Shown here: piece after piece, positions 17,659 through 25,451 of the stretch
Position numbering within the stretch: position 1 is the first letter of the stretch
Layout: the number at the start of each line of letters is the position of its first letter
DNA from: an uncultured Roseibium sp.
GTDB taxonomy: Bacteria > Pseudomonadota > Alphaproteobacteria > Rhizobiales > Stappiaceae
DNA: 64,000 nt
Reading direction: 5' to 3'
Assembly: GCF_947494555.1 (NCBI RefSeq)
Contig: NZ_CANLVF010000011.1
Span: 1-64,000 of the forward strand
Notes under the pieces: generated by a model
The model's input: only the letters and a program-made list of their open reading frames with translations
Databases searched by the model: none
Told to the model about the DNA's origin: nothing
Translations under genes and position numbers: made by a program

Positions 17659-18893
17659 TGCTGCTCCTGAAAATCGCCGCGACGCATGTTCGTAACCGGA
17701 TGAGGCAAACCGTTGTATCGACGCTGGGTGTCGCGCTTGGGGTCGGTTTCTCGGTTGCGATGGCGAGCCTCATGGAGGGTTCCCAGCGGGATTTCATGAC
17801 AACGCTGATCGAGGCGATCCCTCATGTGGAAATTCGGGATGAGCAGCGCGAGCCCGCCCAGCAGCCGGCAACGGTGCTTTACGATGCCGTTGCGTTTCAC
17901 GGATTGCGACCACTGGAGGATCTGCGCGGCATTCGAAATCCCACAGAGGCGATAGCTTCCTTAAGAGAATGGGTTCAGGGAGAATTCGCGCAACGGCTGA
18001 GCGGTCAGGCGGTTTTGCGCTACAGTGGGCAGGATATCGGCATGACGCTTGTCGGGGTCGTTCCCCGCCGTGAACTTGCTGTCTCCAAAATCAGCGAAGA
18101 CATGCGGCAAGGAAGCTATGAAGCGCTGGACACGACCGCGAATGGTCTGGTGATCGGTCGAAAAGCCGCCAATCGCCTCGGTGCGGACCTGGGCGATACC
18201 GTCATACTGACGTCGGCGGGCGGCATTGCAAAACGTTTCAAGATTGTCGGTCTGTTTCACACTGGGGTGACCACAAGCGACGAAGGGCTTGCCTATGCGC
18301 CCCTCAAGGCCGTTCAGATCCTGCTTGAAAAACCCAACATCATCAACGGTATTTCCATTCGGCTTGCCGATATCAAACTGGCCAACGCTGTCGCAACGCG
18401 CGCGGAACGCCAGCTTGGCTACAAGGCAATTTCATGGGAGGAAGCGAATGAAGGGCTTATGGAAGCTTTCGTCGTTCGCAATGCCATCATGTACACGGTC
18501 GTCGGCGCGATCCTTGTTGTTGCCGGGTTCGGGATCTTCAACATTGTGTCCACGATCGTGCACGAAAAGGCCCGCGATATCGCGATCCTGAAGTCGCTCG
18601 GATTTCCCGAAACGGATATCCAGCAGATCTTCGTCCTGGAAGGGCTCGTTATTGGAATTCTTGGAGCGATTGTCGGCTGCCTGCTCGGTTTTGGCCTGTC
18701 GAGTTATCTGGCCACTGTGAAATTCGAAGTCACAACGGACATCGAGATGACCAGGCTGCCGATCCATTTTTCGTACCTTCACTATGTGCTGGCCTGTTCC
18801 CTTGCCTTGTTTTCCTCAGGGGTTGCGGGTTTCATCCCCGCCAGAAAGGCGGCGAAACTCAACCCGGTGGACATCATTCGAGGCGCGACATGA
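17658..18893 (+). CDS. ABC transporter permease of the FtsX/MacB/LolCE type
   Basis: 411 residues with the four-TM FtsX layout: one N-terminal segment (TVVSTLGVALGVGFSVAMAS), a large periplasmic MacB-PCD-like domain, then three C-terminal segments (AILVVAGFGIFNIVSTIVHE). Such permeases work with MacB- or Lol-type ATPases by mechanotransmission. It overlaps both neighbours by a few bases, showing tight translational coupling. The exported substrate is unknown; DevC-like glycolipid export or lipoprotein handling are options. Confidence 0.88.
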   Translation: MLLLKIAATHVRNRMRQTVVSTLGVALGVGFSVAMASLMEGSQRDFMTTLIEAIPHVEIRDEQREPAQQPATVLYDAVAFHGLRPLEDLRGIRNPTEAIASLREWVQGEFAQRLSGQAVLRYSGQDIGMTLVGVVPRRELAVSKISEDMRQGSYEALDTTANGLVIGRKAANRLGADLGDTVILTSAGGIAKRFKIVGLFHTGVTTSDEGLAYAPLKAVQILLEKPNIINGISIRLADIKLANAVATRAERQLGYKAISWEEANEGLMEAFVVRNAIMYTVVGAILVVAGFGIFNIVSTIVHEKARDIAILKSLGFPETDIQQIFVLEGLVIGILGAIVGCLLGFGLSSYLATVKFEVTTDIEMTRLPIHFSYLHYVLACSLALFSSGVAGFIPARKAAKLNPVDIIRGAT

Positions 18894-19612
18894 TCCCCGC
18901 TGCGGCGACGCGAAGCGAGACCGCCGGCAGCCTTCTGGAAGCCAGGAGCTTGACCAGAATTCTACCGGCCGTGGTTCCGGTCACGCTCGTTGAGGACGTC
19001 AACATCAAGATAGAGCGAGCGGAGTTCGTCGCGATCACGGGACCGTCCGGCTCCGGAAAATCGTCGTTGCTCTATCTGCTTGGATTGCTCGATCGACCAA
19101 CGGCAGGTGACATGCTGATCGAAGACACTCGAACCGGTGATCTTTCGTCCGCAGACCTGGCCAGGTTGCGTCTTGAAAAAATCGGCTTTGTTTTTCAGTT
19201 TCATTTTCTGCTTCCGGAGTTCACGGCGCTTGAGAACATTCTGATCCCGATGCAGAAGCTCGGAGCCCTTCCCGCCAAAAGTCAGCTTGAACATGCTGAG
19301 GGTCTGCTGGCCGATCTCGGCCTGGAAGACTATCTCGACCGCCGCCCGGCACAGTTATCAGGCGGCCAGCGCCAACGTGTCGCCGTCGCCCGCGCGCTTG
19401 CCAATTCGCCGGATCTTATCCTGGCCGATGAACCGACCGGAAGTCTGGATTCCAAGGCCACCGAACAGGTTTTTGACAGCCTGCAATCGATCGTCAAAAG
19501 GCAAAACACAACGGTTGTTGCCGTCACACACGATATGGAGCTGGCGTCGCGGATGAAGCGAAGAATCCACCTCGTGGATGGTCGCGTGGACTATGATCGC
19601 GTTCAGCCGTAA
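18890..19612 (+). CDS. ABC transporter ATP-binding protein (LolD/MacB-like)
   Basis: 240 residues with Walker A GPSGSGKS, signature LSGGQRQRVAVARAL, Walker B LILADEPTGSLDSK and the switch His in VTHDME. It is the motor of the operon and overlaps the permease stop (ATGA, 18890-18893). The order adaptor, permease, ATPase matches DevBCA-like systems, which use a separate TolC-type channel. Confidence 0.92.
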   Translation: MIPAAATRSETAGSLLEARSLTRILPAVVPVTLVEDVNIKIERAEFVAITGPSGSGKSSLLYLLGLLDRPTAGDMLIEDTRTGDLSSADLARLRLEKIGFVFQFHFLLPEFTALENILIPMQKLGALPAKSQLEHAEGLLADLGLEDYLDRRPAQLSGGQRQRVAVARALANSPDLILADEPTGSLDSKATEQVFDSLQSIVKRQNTTVVAVTHDMELASRMKRRIHLVDGRVDYDRVQP

Positions 19613-19823
19613 GCACAAAATCAACTTTTTTCGAGCAGCTTGCAAAGCGGAAAAAGTCATGTCATAAGCCCCTCATCATCAAGAGAAGGGCTGGCGCCCT
19701 CGCCAACCTGCCGAACCGGGCAAGGTGGTTTCCGCAAAAGGGATGCGGCCGGATGGAACCTCAAAGAGGCTTTCCGGCAACAAAGCGGTTTGATTGTATG
19801 CGCCAGTCCTCCTCGGGAAACCG
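19613..19823. other. Intergenic region with possible structured leader
   Basis: This gap between the ABC operon and a small gene is rich in short complementary arms, for example CCTC/GAGG at 19763-19773. It does not match the consensus cores I know for the cobalamin, TPP, FMN, glycine or SRP RNAs. It may be an untranslated leader or nothing. Confidence 0.25.
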
Positions 19824-20126
19824 ATGGAGGATTTTTTGTTGAGTGAGCCTATATCCGGGCGAGCGGCGTTCCTTGTCGAACACCATCAGGCGGTGAAAGC
19901 GACTTTCGCCGACACGAGTGTCTGGCTGAAGGCTGCCGAAGACTGCGTGATGATGCGTATCAGGAGCCGCCGGATCATCGGCGGCCTTCCGAGGCACAAG
20001 GCCCCTTTGACGCGGGATCAGCGGATTGACCGCCTTCAGAACCTGCTGCGCCTTTGGGCCTGCGGCTGCACCAGTGTCGTCGATGAAGATCTTTTCGCAG
20101 ACATTGTCAAAAGACACGAACCTTGA
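19824..20126 (+). CDS. Small hypothetical protein
   Basis: About 100 residues, not recognised. It contains a Cys-x-Cys pair (LLRLWACGCTSVVDEDLF) near the C-terminus and a basic middle (MMRIRSRRIIGG). ATG at 19824 is one start; TTG at 19836 or 19839 lies at good spacing from GGAGG (19826-19830) and may be the true one. It converges on the thioesterase gene with a 13-bp gap. A competing frame on the opposite strand (19761-20171) is judged the shadow. Existence is likely but unproven. Confidence 0.5.
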   Translation: MEDFLLSEPISGRAAFLVEHHQAVKATFADTSVWLKAAEDCVMMRIRSRRIIGGLPRHKAPLTRDQRIDRLQNLLRLWACGCTSVVDEDLFADIVKRHEP

Positions 20127-20139
20127 GCGGAGCCGACGG

Positions 20140-20532
20140 TCAATTGGGAACAGGGCGCGGACGCCCGCCATCGTCTACGGAAACGAAGGTGAAATGAGCT
20201 TCCGTTACCTTTTCACGGTGGCCATAGCGGTGCCGAAGCGCCCAGGCCTCAAGCTTGATTTCCATTGACGTGTTTCCGACTTTGACGACATCCGTATAGA
20301 CACACAGAACGTCGCCGACATGAACCGGGCGGATGAATTTCATCCGATCGACGGCGATGGTCACCACTCGACCTTCAGCGCGCTGACCGGCGGCGATCCC
20401 TCCGGCAAGATCCATCTGCGACAACACCCAACCTCCGAAGATGTCTCCGGCCGCGTTGGTATCTGCCGGCATCGCCATTGTGCGCAGCGTCAATTCGCCC
20501 GACGGTCTGTCCTCTTCGTTGCTCACGCTCAC
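20140..20532 (-). CDS. Acyl-CoA thioesterase, hotdog fold (YciA-like)
   Basis: 130 residues with the YciA/BACH pattern: TMAMPADTNAAGDIFGGWVL, containing the catalytic Asp and the GG turn, then KFIRPVHVGDVLCVYTDV. These enzymes hydrolyse short- and medium-chain acyl-CoAs in the cytosol, usually as hexamers. The length is typical and the start conserved. Confidence 0.9.
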   Translation of the reverse strand: MSVSNEEDRPSGELTLRTMAMPADTNAAGDIFGGWVLSQMDLAGGIAAGQRAEGRVVTIAVDRMKFIRPVHVGDVLCVYTDVVKVGNTSMEIKLEAWALRHRYGHREKVTEAHFTFVSVDDGGRPRPVPN

Positions 20533-20591
20533 CCCTCCGTTTCCTTTCAGGAAAGACTAGCGGGAGACAGGCAGATCACAAGCGCTTCTTG

Positions 20592-20696
20592 TCAGATCAC
20601 CAGCATCAGGATCGCCATGATCCACAGAGGAAGTGGAGCCGCAATCCAGATCAGGAGGATCGGCAAGCCGCGCGGAAGTATTTTCGAGATCGACAT
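20592..20696 (-). CDS. 34-residue membrane protein in the NsrR/globin operon
   Basis: A 34-residue frame, shorter than usual gene-finder limits, begins MSISKILPRG and is then almost wholly hydrophobic (LPILLIWIAAPLPLWIMAIL). AGAAAGGAAAC, a good ribosome site, lies just before the ATG. It starts 12 bp after the end of the preceding small membrane gene, on the same strand. One or two membrane passages are possible because of the central proline pair. No family recognised; cotranscription with the globin gene suggests a role in the NO response. Confidence 0.6.
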   Translation of the reverse strand: MSISKILPRGLPILLIWIAAPLPLWIMAILMLVI

Positions 20697-20708
20697 ACTG
20701 TTTCCTTT

Positions 20709-20930
20709 CTAGCTGAAGACCGGCATTTCAAACACGGTCAGGACGACGAGCGCTGCCATACCGGCGAAAAAGGCGAGCTTTGCGCTGCCGATCAGCGTCC
20801 GTCCGGCAATGTCGAGTTTCGGCAGGGGGAGGTCTTTGGAATCCAAATACATCGATGTCAGCATCAGCGTGAACACAGTGAACCAGACAATCACGAGGGC
20901 TTCAGCCACCAGAACGATTGTTACCAGCAT
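20709..20930 (-). CDS. Small membrane protein downstream of truncated globin
   Basis: About 73 residues with an N-terminal hydrophobic stretch (LVTIVLVAEALVIVWFTVF), a short charged loop (DSKDLPLPKLDIAGR) and a second hydrophobic stretch (LAFFAGMAALVVLTVF). GGAG precedes ATG 20930; an upstream ATG at 20942 is also in frame. It overlaps the globin stop by about 10 bp, showing coupling. Not recognised; probably a partner of the globin/NO response. Confidence 0.7.
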   Translation of the reverse strand: MLVTIVLVAEALVIVWFTVFTLMLTSMYLDSKDLPLPKLDIAGRTLIGSAKLAFFAGMAALVVLTVFEMPVFS

Positions 20931-21424
20931 GATCCGCTCCATTCAGAGTGTTGCGAAGTCAGTTCAGCGGGAGGCATGGAACCCGCATGCCCGAACGTCG
21001 CAAGCCAGAGGCTCTGCGCAATTCGTTCCGCAACGGCAATGATTTCGTCCGCGATTTCCGGCACGAAAAGTTCGCGCACGACCGGACGGAATACCAACAA
21101 CCAGTCCGCATAGTCCGAACTGACGACCTCTTTCAGTTTCAAATGTGCCGGCACCGGTTTGCCTTTGTAGGCGCCGTTCTTCAGCAGAACCGATTGCCAG
21201 AAGGCTTCCATCTTCGGCAAATGATCTTCCCATTTGCCGTCCAGCCGCTTGTTGAAGATGCCGCCGAGGCGAGGATGCTCGCGGATGCATCCGTAAAACG
21301 TGTGAACCATGACCTGGATCGCTTGTGCATCCACCGTTTCGAACCGGCACAGCCGATCGCCCGACCGGGGTGCCGGGCGGGGCCTGAGCTTGTATCTGCC
21401 GGGACCGGGTCTGTGGCTTTCCAT
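20921..21424 (-). CDS. Group III truncated hemoglobin
   Basis: About 167 residues. The 2-on-2 globin core is visible: FYGCIREHPRLGGIFNKRLD, KWEDHLPKMEAFWQSVLL, YKGKPVPAHLKLKEV with the likely proximal His in PAHLKL. These match group III (trHbP) globins. Such proteins bind O2 and NO and are often under NsrR. The N-terminal 30 residues are a basic, Pro-rich extension. ATG at 21424 has GGAG at good spacing; ATGs at 21436 and 21445 would lie inside the operator. Confidence 0.85.
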   Translation of the reverse strand: MESHRPGPGRYKLRPRPAPRSGDRLCRFETVDAQAIQVMVHTFYGCIREHPRLGGIFNKRLDGKWEDHLPKMEAFWQSVLLKNGAYKGKPVPAHLKLKEVVSSDYADWLLVFRPVVRELFVPEIADEIIAVAERIAQSLWLATFGHAGSMPPAELTSQHSEWSGSCW

Positions 21425-21436
21425 CGCTTTCTCCAT

Positions 21437-21506
21437 AACATTCATCTAAAATGCATCTTTTAAATGCCACACCCTTACTCTAAAATCAACATCTCAGATG
21501 AATGTT
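21437..21506. promoter_or_regulatory. Candidate NsrR operator in the divergent globin/nsrR promoter
   Basis: The 11-mer AGATGNATNTT occurs three times: on the minus strand as a head-to-tail pair (21448-21458 AGATGCATTTT, 21437-21447 AGATGAATGTT) and on the plus strand at 21496-21506 (AGATGAATGTT). The outer two form a perfect 11-bp inverted repeat. The minus-strand copy AAGATGCATTT equals the published NsrR half-site. The copies flank the starts of both divergent genes, fitting repression of both. Confidence 0.65.
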
Positions 21507-21521
21507 TTATGGGACCCTGCC

Positions 21522-21944
21522 ATGCGCCTCAGTCAGGCCAGCGATTTTGCCTTGAGAATTCTGATGGCCACCGGCCAGTCGGACAGCCCCCAGACCGTCG
21601 ACAGGCTCAGCAAGGAACTTGGTCTGGCCAAGTCACATGTCATGAAAATCGTCGCTCAGCTGGCGCGCAGCGGCTACCTTGCAACAACGCGCGGACGCGG
21701 GGGCGGCATCCGGCTGGGCCGGGCTCCAGATGCTATCCGTCTCGGCGACGTCGTCCGGCTGATCGAACCGGACCTGGGCGTGGTCGCCTGTTTGAAGCCG
21801 GAAGCGACCGTTTGTGCCTTTCTGCCGCGCTGCGCACTCAAAGGGGCCATGGCACGCGCCTCCGAGGCCTTTCTGGACAATCTGAACACGGAAACACTGG
21901 CAACGATCCTGGCGGGAACGCAGCGCACGGCTTTGCCCGGATAG
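21522..21944 (+). CDS. nsrR: NsrR-type Rrf2-family nitric-oxide-sensing repressor
   Basis: 140 residues: N-terminal winged HTH (LSKELGLAKSHVMKIVAQLA) and three cysteines at residues 90, 98 and 104 (CLKPEATVCAFLPRCALKG). The C-x7-C-x5-C spacing followed by LKG is the Fe-S ligand pattern of NsrR, distinguishing it from IscR and RsrR. NO damages the cluster and lifts repression. It is divergent from the globin gene. ATG 21522 is preferred over 21498, which would lie in the operator and add eight unconserved residues. Confidence 0.85.
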   Translation: MRLSQASDFALRILMATGQSDSPQTVDRLSKELGLAKSHVMKIVAQLARSGYLATTRGRGGGIRLGRAPDAIRLGDVVRLIEPDLGVVACLKPEATVCAFLPRCALKGAMARASEAFLDNLNTETLATILAGTQRTALPG

Positions 21945-22092
21945 TTTTCAGGCGTTCCTGCGTCTGGACGGAAGAAAGCGATATCCGGCACTTTCGCCCT
22001 TCGGGCATGTCACCCCCCTGTGGAGATGACACGTTCGCAACCGGCATTTGTCATTGCCGGTCATAACAGCACGTACTTTCGAAAACAGCAGA

Positions 22093-22782
22093 TCAGAGCG
22101 TCGCCGCCTGCTCCAGGAACGCAAGATCCTCAAGGCAATAGTAACCCGAAATCCGGCTGATTGTGCCGGATCGTTTCCAGTCGTTCAGGACACGGCTGAC
22201 GTTTTCGCGGGCTGCGCCGGCCATGTTGGCGATATCCGCCTGGCTGAGCTTGTAGTGAATGAGGGTCCGGCCGTCGTCCAGCGGTTTTCCGAATGTCTCG
22301 GACAACTGCAACAGGGTCTGCGCCACGCGTCCGGGCAGAGGCAGAAACGATCTGGCCGCAAGAACATCATTGGCATGCCGCAAACGTTTGCCGACAATAG
22401 ACAGCATGTGCCGGTAAACGGCGGGATGTTCATCGGAAAACCTCTGAAATGCCGCCTTGTCGATGAAAGCAAGCTGCGCTTCCTTCAAGGCACTGACCGT
22501 GGCCGAGCGCGGACGGCCATCCAGCAGCGCAAGTTCACCAACCAGGTCACCCGGCCCCAAAACCGCCAGAAGCTGCTCATCACCTTCTACAGAAAGCAAA
22601 GACACTTTCAGCGACCCTTCCAGCACCGCATAGCAACCGTTTCCGGGATCACCATTTTCGAACAGGATCGTCCCGGCTGCAATCTTCATGGGACGAGCGA
22701 GACGCGACAGCCCAACCGCCAAATCGGGTTCAAGCCCTTCCAAGGAAAAGCTATTCTTCAAGAAGTCTTTTATTTCTGCCAC
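22093..22782 (-). CDS. Crp/Fnr-family transcriptional regulator
   Basis: About 229 residues: a cyclic-nucleotide-binding-like sensor domain (GCYAVLEGSLKVSLLSVEGD; GDLVGELALLDGRPRSATV) and a C-terminal winged HTH (LSQADIANMAGAARENVSRVL). The N-terminal Cys cluster of Fnr is absent, so it is not an O2-sensing Fnr. RPRSATV is the phosphate-binding cassette form seen in Crp-like proteins. GTG at 22782 is preferred, with GGGGG upstream; the frame is open to 22851. Its placement beside nsrR could mean a role in nitrogen-oxide or anaerobic control. Confidence 0.85.
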   Translation of the reverse strand: MAEIKDFLKNSFSLEGLEPDLAVGLSRLARPMKIAAGTILFENGDPGNGCYAVLEGSLKVSLLSVEGDEQLLAVLGPGDLVGELALLDGRPRSATVSALKEAQLAFIDKAAFQRFSDEHPAVYRHMLSIVGKRLRHANDVLAARSFLPLPGRVAQTLLQLSETFGKPLDDGRTLIHYKLSQADIANMAGAARENVSRVLNDWKRSGTISRISGYYCLEDLAFLEQAATL

Positions 22783-22836
22783 ACCTACCCCCTGCCAAGG
22801 ACGTTCACGACATAAAATTGATCCCACACGCAATCC

Positions 22837-22852
22837 TGTGATTTCCATCACG
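22837..22852. promoter_or_regulatory. Candidate Crp/Fnr-type operator
   Basis: TGTGA-TTTCCA-TCACG is one base short of the symmetric Crp consensus TGTGA-N6-TCACA. It lies about 55 bp upstream of the proposed GTG start of the Crp/Fnr gene, which suits autoregulation. Confidence 0.5.
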
Positions 22853-22930
22853 TGCGTTCAAGAAAAAAATACCTATATCATGAGTCATGGAAGCGGGGCC
22901 GCCCCTCCCCACTTCCTGACCTCCACGAAA

Positions 22931-22962
22931 AACGGCTCTGTTCCCCGCAGAGCCGTTTTTTC
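22931..22962. terminator. Bidirectional Rho-independent terminator
   Basis: Ten-bp perfect stem AACGGCTCTG / CAGAGCCGTT (22931-22940 and 22948-22957), loop TTCCCCG, with T-runs on the plus side and A-runs before it. It lies just after the minus-strand stop of the ChbG-like gene and probably ends the glycosyltransferase operon. Confidence 0.85.
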
Positions 22963-22999
22963 GTTCCGCCGATCAAAATCGCGCGAAGTCAGCCGATTT

Positions 23000-23797
23000 T
23001 CAGTTCAAAAATACATCTTTCCGATCGAGCGTCTGAAAAAAACGCGTGCTCCTGAGCACCTCATACTGACATTCACGTATGGCAATTTTTTTTCGCGGCT
23101 CGTTCCGCATCAGCCTGTCATCCGATTTTCCGGGAATCGCCGCGACAAAGCTTCGGTCGCTCATTCCGTCGAAATGGTTGAGCAAAAGATCCTGAAGTTC
23201 CTCAACATCGCTGGTTTGCGGCAGCGGGTTGCCCTTGGGCAGAACTTGCAGATTGTACGACTTTGCAACGCGCGCCAGCCGCAAGGTCTTGAACCCGGAC
23301 CGCACCGGCGAAATCACCAGAGGCGGGGTCTCGAAGTCTGCACGATCGATTGCCTTGAACACGATCCGGGCAAGTGAGGTTCTTGCCAAGAGACCGTCAC
23401 GGACGGCGACGAAATCCGGCGGACGTTGCATCAGCACGCTGTAGCGCGCGAGCTGCGCAAGCGATTCTTCGAACAGGAGCTCGTCGGGCAAAAGCCTGAA
23501 GAAGGCTCTCCTGTTGATTTGCTCCCGTGTGAGCATGCGCTCGCCGTAAATGTCCTGCATACGCGTGCTGACGGGCGTGACCCTGTCGCCGCTGAAGGCC
23601 AGCGTGATTCCAAAGAGTACCTGCTTGCCGACCTTTTCGGCGATTTCCTGCAGCGGTCTGAATTCGCGCGGCCAAAGCTCGGTCGTCACCAGGGCTCCCA
23701 CGGCACTCAAACGGCCATGTTCGGCCAGATCGCGCAGAGCGCGGTCAACGCCAAAGGCGAGACCGTAATCCAGTGCACCGAGTGTAATTCGCTTCAT
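23000..23797 (-). CDS. ChbG/HpnK (YdjC)-like protein lacking the metal ligands
   Basis: 265 residues that align by eye with ChbG/HpnK carbohydrate/hopanoid deacetylases: start KRITLGALDYGLAFGVDRAL, then HGRLSAVGALV, FGITLAF and RPPDFVAVRDG. The usual ligands are missing: the ADD[YF]G Asp pair reads ALDYG (Leu at residue 9), the His of G-[IL]-H-L is Thr 65, and the D-G-H-x-H motif after PPDFV is AVRDG. It is therefore probably a non-hydrolytic relative. It ends an operon with GT39 and GT2-GtrA genes. Confidence 0.75.
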   Translation of the reverse strand: MKRITLGALDYGLAFGVDRALRDLAEHGRLSAVGALVTTELWPREFRPLQEIAEKVGKQVLFGITLAFSGDRVTPVSTRMQDIYGERMLTREQINRRAFFRLLPDELLFEESLAQLARYSVLMQRPPDFVAVRDGLLARTSLARIVFKAIDRADFETPPLVISPVRSGFKTLRLARVAKSYNLQVLPKGNPLPQTSDVEELQDLLLNHFDGMSDRSFVAAIPGKSDDRLMRNEPRKKIAIRECQYEVLRSTRFFQTLDRKDVFLN

Positions 23798-23903
23798 TTA
23801 ATCCGACAGGCAGGCAGGTGAATCAGTCTTCCGCCTTTTCCCTGCGGCATTCGAAGTGGCTTTGCAAGTCTCAAATAGGGCTGTTCTATAGGTAAACTGA
23901 CCG

Positions 23904-25451
23904 TTAGCGGTGCATCAAAGGCTCAAAAACCGGTCCCTTCAGACCGTCAACCTTGTAGACCACCAGCTGTTCCAGCGGCACGCCTTTCACCTTGCGCTCC
24001 AGCACGGCGAGTTCCTCAACCGTTTCGAAAGACTTTTCCAGATCCCCCGACTTGTTGCGGCGCTTCTCGGTGATGTAGAGGCCCGGTTGCTGAAAGAGGG
24101 TCTCATCCGGATCCGGCATCATGCTGTAGCGGATGCGTTCGGTCGCCTGAACGACGGGCAAAGTGTCCTTCATCAGAAAATCGACCTGCCCATTGAGGCC
24201 ATAGCTCATGGTCAGAATGTATGCCGCATCTTCCTGTTCAGCCAATTGCTTCACAGACGCCCCGATTTCTTGCCAGCCGCGCAACTGGAATGTCGGGTCC
24301 TTGCGCGCAAGTTGGCCGGTAAAGGTCCAGACCGCATGAGACTGAACCAGTACCGCGACCAGAATTCCAAGGCCGGCACCGGCAACGGCGACTTTCCGCC
24401 AGAGCTGCTGGTCGGCCCGCAAAGATCCTACAAAGACCGCCGCCATCATGGCAAAGGCTGGAAAAAGTGGTGCTGGCCAGTTCGCCTGAACCCGGGAATG
24501 AAGCGAGTGATAGGTCAGATAGAGTAGAAACGGCAGCGTCGTCAGCAATATCAAGGACGCCGCGTTGTCTCTTGCGCGCACTGCCTTGAAGAGCGTTGCG
24601 CCTCCAGCGGCGGCCAGTATCGCGATCAAAGGGTTCAACAATCCAACGAACGCCCCCAGAAATTCAAAGACGTATTTGGTCGTGAAACCGCCGCTGCCAG
24701 CCCGGCCGAATTGCTTGTAGAAGCTCGCCCACTCATGCAGTTGGTTCCAGTAGAGAACCGGTGAGAAACATGCGAGAGCGATCATGCCGCCCACCCATAA
24801 TTGCCAGGCGCTCCACCACCGGCGGGCATCGGGCACCCAAACGAGCCACAAGACAATGCCTGCTCCCAGGAACAGGAGCGAGTATTTGGACAGGAGGCCA
24901 AGGCCAGCCATCAGGCCGACCAGCAGCCACCAGTTCGGATTTTTCGAGACGGAGAGTTCGGCGAGCGCCCAGAAGGTCAGGCCCCAGAACACGACCGAAG
25001 GCGCGTCCGGCGTTGCGAGGATGCCGCCGATCCCGATTAGGAGGCTGGTGTTGAGGAAAAGAACCGCCCAACCGGCTGTGCGTCGATCGAACAGGATCGT
25101 GGCGGTTCGCCAGAGCGCCAGGGAGCCGGCAAGACCGGACACGACCACCAGCCCCCGCAGGGCGAAGACGGTGTCGCCGAAGAGCGCCTGTCCCGCGGCG
25201 ATCCACCAGCCGATCATCGGCGGGTGGTCATAATAGCTCAGCGCCGGATGAAGACCCCACAGCCGGTAATACGCCTCGTCCTCGACAATATAAGCGTTGG
25301 TCGCCGCAAACAGCTTGGTCGCCGTCAGCAGACCGACGATCAGGACCAGTCCTACCGGCCGGATAAAAAACGGCAGATCTTCTGTCTTTTCCACGCTGTC
25401 TACTGCCCGATCGTCAGGACTTCCGCCATGTGAGCGCCGAGCTCGCGGCAT
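23904..25451 (-). CDS. GT39/ArnT-like glycosyltransferase (PMT_2 family)
   Basis: About 515 residues, an integral-membrane C-type glycosyltransferase. The early acidic loop (YIVEDEAYYRLWG) holds the catalytic Asp/Glu, followed by LSYYDHPPMIGWW, both classic for ArnT/PMT_2 enzymes that use polyprenyl-phosphate sugars. A C-terminal soluble segment follows roughly eleven hydrophobic segments. The proposed ATG at 25451 overlaps the end of the GT2-GtrA gene by about 38 bp. Together they would make and use an undecaprenyl-phosphate sugar. Confidence 0.85.
   Translation of the reverse strand: MPRARRSHGGSPDDRAVDSVEKTEDLPFFIRPVGLVLIVGLLTATKLFAATNAYIVEDEAYYRLWGLHPALSYYDHPPMIGWWIAAGQALFGDTVFALRGLVVVSGLAGSLALWRTATILFDRRTAGWAVLFLNTSLLIGIGGILATPDAPSVVFWGLTFWALAELSVSKNPNWWLLVGLMAGLGLLSKYSLLFLGAGIVLWLVWVPDARRWWSAWQLWVGGMIALACFSPVLYWNQLHEWASFYKQFGRAGSGGFTTKYVFEFLGAFVGLLNPLIAILAAAGGATLFKAVRARDNAASLILLTTLPFLLYLTYHSLHSRVQANWPAPLFPAFAMMAAVFVGSLRADQQLWRKVAVAGAGLGILVAVLVQSHAVWTFTGQLARKDPTFQLRGWQEIGASVKQLAEQEDAAYILTMSYGLNGQVDFLMKDTLPVVQATERIRYSMMPDPDETLFQQPGLYITEKRRNKSGDLEKSFETVEELAVLERKVKGVPLEQLVVYKVDGLKGPVFEPLMHR

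Noticed and set aside
19613..19823. Possible cobalamin riboswitch upstream of the small gene
   Set aside because: No B12 box or conserved core could be matched, and the downstream gene is not a B12-linked family.
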